A stretch of DNA of 64,000 nt from Nonomuraea rubra (GTDB taxonomy: Bacteria > Actinomycetota > Actinomycetes > Streptosporangiales > Streptosporangiaceae). The stretch is taken from positions 7,733,001 to 7,797,000 of the forward strand of contig NZ_JACHMI010000001.1 in the NCBI RefSeq assembly GCF_014207985.1, given 5' to 3'. A program made the translations under genes and the position numbers. Below, in pieces: positions 39,484 through 46,800 of the stretch (its first letter is position 1; the number at the start of each line of letters is the position of its first letter). The notes beneath the pieces were generated by a model. That model saw nothing but the letters and a program-made list of their open reading frames with translations. It was not told the DNA's origin and did not search any database.

Positions 39484-40515
39484 CTATCCTCTGCGCCGCA
39501 GGGCGGGGTCGAGCAGCTCGGGCGGCCGCCACCCGGCGTCGGCGGCGTTGATCGTCAGCCCGGGCGGCACGATCACGTCGATGGCGTCCAGCACGTCGGG
39601 CGTCAGCCGGACGTCGAGGGCCCGCAGGTGGCTCTCCAGGTGGTCCATCGTGCGCGGGCCGATGATGGCCGACGTCACCGCCGGGTGCTGCATGACGAAC
39701 TGCAGCGCGAGCTCGACCAGCGACATCCCGGCCTGCTCGGCCAGCAGGGCCAGCCGCTCGGCCGCGGCGAGCTTGCGCCGGTTCTCCTCCAGCTCCATGT
39801 CGTAGCGGGCGGGCAGCAGCGCGGCGCGCCTGCTCTGCGGCAGCTCGGCGCCCTCGCGGTACCGGCCGGACAGCCAGCCGCCCGCGAGCGGGCTCCACGC
39901 CAGGACGCCCATGCCGTACTGCTGGCACACCGGCAGGAGGTCGGCCTCGACGGCGCGGGCCAGGATCGAGTACGGGGGCTGCTCGCTGGCGAACCGCTCC
40001 CGGTGCCGCCGCTCGGCGACCCAGTGGGACTCGACGACCCGGTGGGCGGGGAAGGTGGAGCACCCGATGTAGCGCACCTTGCCGGCGCGTACGAGATCGG
40101 TCAGGGCGCCGAGCGTCTCGTCGAGGTCGACGGAGGGGTCGGGCCGGTGGATCTGGTAGAGGTCGATCCGGTCCGTACGCAGCCGGCGCAGGCTGTCCTC
40201 GACGGCCCGCATGATCCAGGCGCGGCTGTTGCCGCCACGGTTGGGCCCCTCGCCCATCTGGCCGTGGACCTTGGTGGCCAGCACGATCTCGTCGCGCAGG
40301 CCGCTCTCGGACAGGAAACGGCCGATCAGCTCCTCGGACTCGCCGGCGGCGTAGACGTCGGCGGTGTCGATGAAGTTCACCCCGGAGTCGACGGCCCGCT
40401 GGATCATCTTGCCGGTCTCTTCCGGGCCGTTCTCGCCCCACCAGCCGAACATCATCCCGCCGAGACAGATCGGACTTACCTTCAGGCCAGTCCGACCAAG
40501 TGGTCGGTAGTCCAT
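39484..40515 (-). CDS. Aldo/keto reductase
   Basis: 343 residues. MDYRPLGRTGLKVSPICLGG opens the barrel; Asp/Tyr in FIDTADVYAAGESEELIG, Lys in VLATKVHG and His in DLYQIHRPDPSVD form the catalytic tetrad; TSAIIGPRTMDHLE is the cofactor loop. NADPH-dependent reduction of an aldehyde or ketone is likely. ATG 40515 follows GGGAG at 9 bp. Divergent from a MerR regulator with a shared operator, so possibly induced by the same signal. Confidence 0.88.
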   Translation of the reverse strand: MDYRPLGRTGLKVSPICLGGMMFGWWGENGPEETGKMIQRAVDSGVNFIDTADVYAAGESEELIGRFLSESGLRDEIVLATKVHGQMGEGPNRGGNSRAWIMRAVEDSLRRLRTDRIDLYQIHRPDPSVDLDETLGALTDLVRAGKVRYIGCSTFPAHRVVESHWVAERRHRERFASEQPPYSILARAVEADLLPVCQQYGMGVLAWSPLAGGWLSGRYREGAELPQSRRAALLPARYDMELEENRRKLAAAERLALLAEQAGMSLVELALQFVMQHPAVTSAIIGPRTMDHLESHLRALDVRLTPDVLDAIDVIVPPGLTINAADAGWRPPELLDPALRRRG

Positions 40516-40545
40516 TACGATCAACTCCCAGGCCGGTCGAAAAAT

Positions 40546-40569
40546 GGATACGAGAACTGTCTACTATCC
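40546..40569. promoter_or_regulatory. Shared 23-bp motif, copy 3 (aldo/keto reductase-MerR divergon)
   Basis: Core 40546-40568, from GGATAC to ACTATC, matches copy 1 at 16 of 23 positions with the same spacing. TACTAT (40562-40567) could be the -10 element of the MerR gene. It lies 30 bp from the reductase start and 60 bp from the MerR start. Confidence 0.7.
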
Positions 40570-40629
40570 TTTTCGATGGGTTGGCAAGGGCCAGCTCGTG
40601 GGTACGAGTTGGGCGAAAGGGGAGGAACC

Positions 40630-41259
40630 ATGCGCATCGCGGAGCTGAGCCGCCGGGCCGACGTGCCCGTACCGACGATCAAGTACTACCTGCGCGAAGG
40701 TCTCCTGTCCCCTGGCGAGCGCACCAGCTACAACCAGGCCCAATACACCGAGGAACACGTCCGCAGGCTCCGCCTGGTGCGGGCGCTGCTGGAGGTCGGC
40801 GGGCTGAGCGTGGCCGCCACCCGCGACGTCCTGGAGAAGATGGACGCCCCCGGGATGAGCCTCATCGACCAGGCCGGCAAGGCCCAGTTCGCCATGACCG
40901 TCTCCCCGAAGGTGGTCAAGGACGAGGCCTGGCAGGCGGCGGAGGAGGAGACCCAGGCGCTGATCGAGCGGCTCGGCTGGAAGGTGCGCCAGACCAACCC
41001 CGCCCGCCTGACGCTGGCCTCCGCGCTGGCCACGCTGCACCGGCTCGGCAAGACCGACCAGGTGAAGCTGCTGGAGATCTACGCCAGGGCGGCCCGCGAG
41101 GTCGCCGAGGCCGAGCTGGGCCAGCTCATCCAGGACTCCGAGCCGGAGGCGATCCTCGAGACGGCCGTGGTGTGGACGGCGCTCGGCGACGTCGTCTTCA
41201 GCGCGCTGCGCAGGTTCGCCCACGAGGACGTGGCCTACGGCGACGCCGCCCTCGACTGA
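40630..41259 (+). CDS. MerR family transcriptional regulator
   Basis: 209 residues. The MerR winged helix reads MRIAELSRRADVPVPTIKYYLREGLLSPG, then YTEEHVRRLRLVRALLEVGGLSV. The long C-terminal domain has no cysteine metal site, so a small-molecule ligand is more likely than a metal. GGGGAGG precedes the ATG. It is the only DNA-binding protein beside the three copies of the 23-bp motif apart from the orphan response regulator, and so the best candidate for the regulator of that set. Confidence 0.88.
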   Translation: MRIAELSRRADVPVPTIKYYLREGLLSPGERTSYNQAQYTEEHVRRLRLVRALLEVGGLSVAATRDVLEKMDAPGMSLIDQAGKAQFAMTVSPKVVKDEAWQAAEEETQALIERLGWKVRQTNPARLTLASALATLHRLGKTDQVKLLEIYARAAREVAEAELGQLIQDSEPEAILETAVVWTALGDVVFSALRRFAHEDVAYGDAALD

Positions 41260-41382
41260 CGCCCTCATCTGACGGCCTCGGCCGACGCCCCGGCTGACGG
41301 CGATCAGGGCCAGACCGCCGCCGGCCTCGACCGACGCCCCCGACCGACGACAGGCGTGGCGACGCCGCCTTCGGCTGACGGC
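41237..41382. repeat. Imperfect copy of the MerR gene tail 119 bp downstream
   Basis: GGCGACGCCGCCCTCGACTG at the gene end (41239 on) is echoed by GGCGACGCCGCCTTCGGCTG from 41358. The sequence between is a run of degenerate CCGACGCC units. No gene is visible in this 125-bp gap. Confidence 0.6.
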
Positions 41383-41384
41383 GG

Positions 41385-42041
41385 CTACGGCGTGACCGCC
41401 GCCGGCTGGTCCAGCAGCGCGTCGAGTTCCGCGGCCGCCCTGGCGGCGTCGGTGAACTCGATCGCCAGCCAGCCCGCGGCCCGGGCGCCGGCGCAGTTCT
41501 TGGCCAGGTCGTCGACCAGCACGCACTGCCCGGCCGGCACGCCCGCCCGGGCGGCCGCCAGCTCGAAGATCTCCGGGTCCGGCTTCCGGCAGCCGACCTG
41601 CGCGGAGTTGACCACGTCGTCGAAGACGCCCTCCGGCGGCACCATGCGCCGCCAGTGCTCCTCCCACGCCGGCGGCATGTTCGACAACATCCCGACGAAC
41701 AGCCCCCGCTCGCGCACCCGGTGCAGTTGCGCCAGCCACTCGGCGTTGGTACGCCTGCCGTCGAACCAGGCGTCGGCGAAGCTGATCATCGGCGCCTCGA
41801 TCCCCTGCCCTGCCAGCTCGGCGGCGATCTGCCGCAGCCACTCGTCCTCGGTGACCAGCGGGGTGTCCAGCGGCAGCATGAAGTCGTCGGTGCCGTAGCG
41901 GGCGGTCACGTTCGCGACGGCGGTCAGCAACGGGCCGGGCGGCAGGCCCGTCCTCGTGCAGAAGTCCGAGAACGTCTCGCCGACGGGCGGCGTCAGGACC
42001 CCGCCGAAATCCGTCCAGACTGCTTTTATGGAAATCGTCAC
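41385..42041 (-). CDS. HAD-family hydrolase (probable phosphatase)
   Basis: 218 residues. Motif I is VWTDFGGVLTPPV (nucleophile Asp; the second Asp of the usual DxD is Gly, as in the epoxide-hydrolase-like HAD branch), motif II is GMLSNMPP, Lys lies in GCRKPDPEIF, and motif IV is VLVDDLAKN. It probably hydrolyses a small phosphate ester. GTG at 42041 is chosen. It is divergent from the polyketide operon and its promoter abuts the SARP boxes, so it may take part in that pathway, for example removing phosphate from a butenolide phosphate. This is inference. Confidence 0.75.
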   Translation of the reverse strand: MTISIKAVWTDFGGVLTPPVGETFSDFCTRTGLPPGPLLTAVANVTARYGTDDFMLPLDTPLVTEDEWLRQIAAELAGQGIEAPMISFADAWFDGRRTNAEWLAQLHRVRERGLFVGMLSNMPPAWEEHWRRMVPPEGVFDDVVNSAQVGCRKPDPEIFELAAARAGVPAGQCVLVDDLAKNCAGARAAGWLAIEFTDAARAAAELDALLDQPAAVTP

Positions 42042-42064
42042 CCTGCTACCTTGACGCATTTCCC

Positions 42065-42115
42065 TCAAGCCGCTGTCAGGCCGCCATCAAACCCCGATCA
42101 CGTCCGGATCAAAGC
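42065..42115 (+). promoter_or_regulatory. SARP-type binding array: five heptamers at 11-bp period
   Basis: TCAAGCC (42065), TCAGGCC (42076), TCAAACC (42087), TCACGTC (42098) and TCAAAGC (42109) begin exactly 11 bp apart. A sixth TCA at 42121 is one base out of step. Direct heptamer repeats of TCGAGCC/TCAAG type with 11-bp spacing are the known binding sites of SARP activators. The array ends 38 bp before the ligase start. Confidence 0.85.
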
Positions 42116-42139
42116 CATTTTCAGCATTTCCCGGGCTGG

Positions 42140-42145
42140 TTACAT
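42140..42145 (+). promoter_or_regulatory. Probable -10 element of a leaderless transcript
   Basis: TACATT fits TAnnnT and ends 8 bp before the ATG at 42154, so transcription would start at or next to the start codon. This explains the missing ribosome site. There is no good -35, as expected for a SARP-dependent promoter. Confidence 0.55.
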
Positions 42146-42153
42146 TGCTGCCC

Positions 42154-43863
42154 ATGATTCCCTTTGCAGAGACCCTCGGGGAGTTACTCGCTTTCCGGGC
42201 CCGGGAGAACGCCGCAAAAACTGTCTACCGCTTTCTCCCGGACGGCGAGCGTGAATCCCACTCGCTCACCTTCGCCCGGCTCGATCTGGAGGTCCGCGCG
42301 CTGGCCTCCCGGCTCGCCGAACACGCCGCGCCGGGCGAGCGCGCGCTGATCCTGGCACCCGGCTCGGCCGATTTCATCCGCGCGTTCCTGGCCTGTCAGT
42401 ACGCGGGCGTGATCGCCGTCCCGATATTCCCGCCCATGCCGTTCGACGCCCGGCGCGGAACGTCGAACCTGCGGGCCATCGCGCAGGACTGCGCGCCCGG
42501 CGTGGTCCTGTTCGCCGGACCCGACGGGTACGAGCGGTTCATCCGCGACAACTCCCCCGAACTCGCGGCGCTGACGTGGATCGGGGCCGATGAGGCCGAC
42601 GAGGGCCGTACCGGCTTCTCGCCGGTGCCCGCGGACCCGGCGGGCATCTCCTTCCTCCAGTACACCTCGGGATCCACCGCCTCGCCGAAGGGCGTCATGG
42701 TCAGCCACCGGGCGCTGCTCGCCCAGGAGCGGCTGCTGCACGAGATCGGCGACTTCAGCCAGGACTCGGTCATCGTGAGCTGGCTGCCGCTCTTCCACGA
42801 CATGGGACTGATCGGCAACGTGCTGCTCGCGCTCTACGCGGGCTGCGAGGCCGTGCTCATGCCGCCGCTGACGTTCGTGCAGCAGCCGGTCCGGTGGCTG
42901 CGGGCGATCTCCGCCTACCGGGCGACCGTGTCGGGCGGGCCGAACTTCGCGTACGAGCTGTGCGTGCGGCGCGTGCCCGAGCAGGACCGGCAGGGTCTCG
43001 ACCTGAGCAGCCTGCGGGTCGCGTTCAACGGCGCCGAGCCGGTGCGGGCGAGCACCCTGGAGGCGTTCACCGCCGCGTACGCGCCGCACGGGTTCGACGC
43101 GCGCGCACTCTACCCCTGCTACGGCCTGGCCGAGGTGACGCTGATGGCCACCGGCTCCCCCGTCGGGGGCGGCCCCGTCACGCTGGACGTGCACCTCGAC
43201 GCGCTGCAGGAGGGCCGGCTGGTCACCGGCGGCGATCACCGCATCGTCGGCTCCGGCCGTCCAGGCCCACGGCGCCGGCTGGAGATCGTGGACCCGGAGA
43301 CGTGCCTCCCGGTACGGCCCGGCCACGTGGGCGAGATCTGGGTCGCCGGGCCCGACGTGACCGACGGCTACTGGGGCAGGCCGGAGGAGACCGCGGAGGT
43401 CTTCGGCGCCCGCCTGACCGACAGCTTCGAGGGGCCGTTCCTGCGCACCGGTGACCTCGGCGTCGTGCACGAGGGCGAGCTGTTCGTCTCGGGCAGGCTG
43501 AAGGACCTGATCATCGTCGGCGGGCGCAACCACTACCCGCAGGACCTGGAGGCGACGGCCGAGACGGCGCATCCCCTGGTCAGGCGCGGCTGCGTGGTCG
43601 CGTTCGGCGACGCGCCGCTGGTCGTGGTGGCCGAGGTCAAGGCAGGGGCGACCGAGGAGCAGCTCGCGCGGGTCGGGCCGGCCGTACGCACCGCCGTCGC
43701 CGCCGGGCACGGCGTCCAGGTCGACGAGGTCGTGCTGATCGCCGCCGGCACCATGCCCAAGACGTCCAGCGGCAAGCTGCAGCGGCGGGCCTGCCGCGCG
43801 GCCTACGAGCGCGGCACGCTGACGGCCGCCGCGCCCGCACTCCAGCTCGAAGGAGCGTCATGA
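42154..43863 (+). CDS. Fatty acyl-AMP ligase (FAAL), starter-loading enzyme
   Basis: 569 residues. ANL motifs: FLQYTSGSTASPKGVMVSH (P-loop), SWLPLFHDMGLIG, FNGAEPVR, CYGLAEVTL, LRTGDLGVV and the C-terminal Lys in KTSSGKLQRR. The overall pattern is that of FAALs, which form acyl-adenylate and pass the chain to a carrier protein rather than CoA. The likely acceptor is the ACP at the N-terminus of the next protein. Codon 11 is TTA (42184-42186), rare in this genome and dependent on the bldA-type tRNA. First gene of the operon; its stop overlaps the PKS start (ATGA). Confidence 0.88.
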   Translation: MIPFAETLGELLAFRARENAAKTVYRFLPDGERESHSLTFARLDLEVRALASRLAEHAAPGERALILAPGSADFIRAFLACQYAGVIAVPIFPPMPFDARRGTSNLRAIAQDCAPGVVLFAGPDGYERFIRDNSPELAALTWIGADEADEGRTGFSPVPADPAGISFLQYTSGSTASPKGVMVSHRALLAQERLLHEIGDFSQDSVIVSWLPLFHDMGLIGNVLLALYAGCEAVLMPPLTFVQQPVRWLRAISAYRATVSGGPNFAYELCVRRVPEQDRQGLDLSSLRVAFNGAEPVRASTLEAFTAAYAPHGFDARALYPCYGLAEVTLMATGSPVGGGPVTLDVHLDALQEGRLVTGGDHRIVGSGRPGPRRRLEIVDPETCLPVRPGHVGEIWVAGPDVTDGYWGRPEETAEVFGARLTDSFEGPFLRTGDLGVVHEGELFVSGRLKDLIIVGGRNHYPQDLEATAETAHPLVRRGCVVAFGDAPLVVVAEVKAGATEEQLARVGPAVRTAVAAGHGVQVDEVVLIAAGTMPKTSSGKLQRRACRAAYERGTLTAAAPALQLEGAS

Positions 43864-46800
43864 CCACGCACCAGGAGACCGTCGAGTGGCTGCTGCGGCG
43901 CACGGCCGAGCTGCTGTCGGCGCCGGTCGCCGGCCTGTCGCCCGACACGCCGTTCTCCCAGCTCGGGCTCTCGTCCATGCAGTCGGTCGAGCTCGCGGGC
44001 GATCTGGAACGGTGGAGCGGCCGGTCCCTGTCGCCGACGATCGCCTACGACTACCCGACGATCGAGGCGGTGGCCGCGTACCTCACCTCGCCGGACGAGC
44101 AGCCGGACGAGCAGCCGGCCGAGCAGCCGGCCGAGCAGCCGGCCGAGCAGCCGGCCGGACGCCCGGACGCGGCACACGGCGAGCCCGTCGCCATCGTGGG
44201 CATCGGCTGCCGCCTGCCCGGCGCCGACGGGCCGGCGGGCTTCTGGAACGCGCTGCGCGAAGGGGTGGACGCCATCCGGGAGGTGCCGGCCGGCCGGTGG
44301 GACGGCGAGGCGCTCTACGACCCCGACCCCGACCGGCCCGGCCGGATGAACACCCGGTGGGGCGGCTTCCTTGACGACGTGGAGAGCTTCGACTCCGACT
44401 TCTTCGCGATCTCCGCGCGGGAGGCCGCGCGCATGGACCCGCAGCAGCGCCTGCTGCTGGAGGTCGCCTGGGAGGCGCTGGAGGACGCCGGCGTGCCCGC
44501 GTCCGTCCTGTCGGGCGCGCGGGCCGGCGTCTTCGTCGGAGCCTCCACCTACGACCACGGCGCGTCCCTGCTCAGCTCGGGCGCCGAGCCCGAGGCGTAC
44601 GACGGCACCGGCGCCGCGCTCAGCGTCATCGCCAACCGGCTGTCGTACTGCCTGAACCTGCGCGGGCCCAGCCTGGTCGTCGACAGCGCCTGCTCCTCCT
44701 CTCTCGTGGCCGTCCACCTGGCCTGCCAGGCGCTGCGCGCCGGGGAGGCGGACCTCGCGCTCGCCGGCGGGGTCAACGTCATCACCAGCCCGCGGATCGC
44801 GCTCAGCTTCAGCAAGGGCAGGCTGATGGCGCCCGACGGCCGGTGCAAGCCGTTCGACCAGCGGGCCAACGGGTACGTGCGCAGCGAGGGCGCGGGCGTG
44901 GTGCTGCTGCGGCCGCTGTCGGCGGCGCTGGCCGCCGGTGACCGGATCTACGCGGTGATCCACGGCAGTGCCGTCAACCAGGACGGGCGTACCAACGGCC
45001 TGGCCGCGCCGAACCGGCCCGCCCAGGAGGAGGTGCTGCGCTCGGCGTACGCCGCCGCCGGCATCGACCCCGCGACGGTCGACTACGTCGAGGCGCACGG
45101 CACCGGTACGGCGGTCGGCGACCCGATCGAGGTGGCGGCCCTGGCCACGGTCCTCGGCCCGGGCCGGCCGGAGGAGCGGCCGCTGCGGATCGGCTCCGCC
45201 AAGTCGAACGTCGGGCACCTGGAGGCGGCGGCGGGCGTGGCGGGGCTGATCAAGGCGGCGCTGTCGCTGCACCACGGCGAACTGCCGCCGACCGTGCACT
45301 TCACCAAGCCCAACCCGCTGCTCGGCCTCGACCGCCTCCCGGTCGTCGTCCAGGACCGCACCGAACCGTGGCCGTCTGACGGCCCGGCCCACTCGCCGGG
45401 GACGGCTCGGCGCACGGCCGGCGTCAGCTCGTTCGGCTTCGGCGGCACCAACTCCCACGTCGTCCTGTCATCGGCACCTCCCCAGCCGGCCCCCGGCGGC
45501 TCTTCCGGTTCGGGCGGCGGGTTGCACCTGTTCCCGATCTCCGCGCGTTCGGAGGCGGCACTGCGGCGGCGGGCGGCGGCGCTGGCCGCCGTGGCGCGCG
45601 GCAGGGCGGGCGACACGGCCTGGCTGGCCGGGGCGGCCGCGGCGGCGGCGCTGCGCGGCGACCACGACCGCCACCGCGCCGCCGTCGTCGCCGCCTCCCC
45701 CGAAGAGCTCGCGACCGCGATGACCGCACTGGCGGAGGGCCCTGACGAGGCGAGCACGCGCAGGCGCCGGACCCAGCGCCCCACGCTCGTCTTCCCCGGC
45801 CAGGGCGCCCAGTGGGAGGGCATGGGCAAGCAGCTCGCCGACGCCGTCCCCGCCTTCCGGGCGGCCATCCGCAGATGCGACGCGGCGATCAGCCGCCTGC
45901 TGGGCGAGCCGCTCTGGGACGACGAACGCGGCCTCACCCCGCGCGGCACCGCCCACGTCCAGCCCGCGCTCTTCGCCTACCAGGTGGCGCTGGCCGAGAC
46001 GTGGCGGGCGTGGGGCGTCGAGCCGGCCGCGGTGATCGGGCACAGCATGGGCGAGATCGCCGCCGCGCACGTCGCCGGCGCGCTGTCGCTGGAGGACGCC
46101 GCCCGCGTCGTCTGCGAGCGCAGCAGGCTGCTCACCCGGCTCACCGGCCAGGGCGGCCTGGCGCTGGTCGAGCTGGACGCCGAGGAGGCGGACCGCGCCC
46201 TGGCCGGCCGCCGCGACCGGCTGTCGGTGGCGGCCGTCAACGGCCCGCGCGCCACGGTGCTGTCCGGAGAGCCGGCGGCGCTGGACGAGGTGATCGCCGA
46301 GCTGGAGGCGCGCGGGGTGTTCGCCCGGCGGGTCGCCGTCGACTTCGCCGCGCACAGCCCCCAGGTCGGGCCGCTGCAGGACGAGCTGTCCGCGGCACTC
46401 GACGGGCTCGCCCCGGGGCCCGCGACGACCCCGCTGTACTCGACGGTCACGGCGGAGCCCGCGGCCGGTCCCGAGCTCGGCCCCGCCTACTGGCGGCGGA
46501 ACGTCCGCGAGCCCGTGCTCTTCTCGCCCACGCTGGAGCAGCTCATCGCCGCGGGACACGAGCTGTTCGTGGAGGTGTCGCCGCACCCGGTGCTCACCCG
46601 CTCGGTGGCCGAGCTCGCCGGCCACCTCGACCGTCCGGTCGAGATCATCTCCTCGGTACGGCGCGACGAGCACGAGGCCCGCGCCCTGCTCGGCGCCCTC
46701 GGCGACCTGTACACCGGCGGCGCCGCCATCGCCTGGGACGCCCTGTACGACGGCGCGGCCCACGTCCCCCTGCCGCCCCACGGGTGGGATCGGCGGCGCT

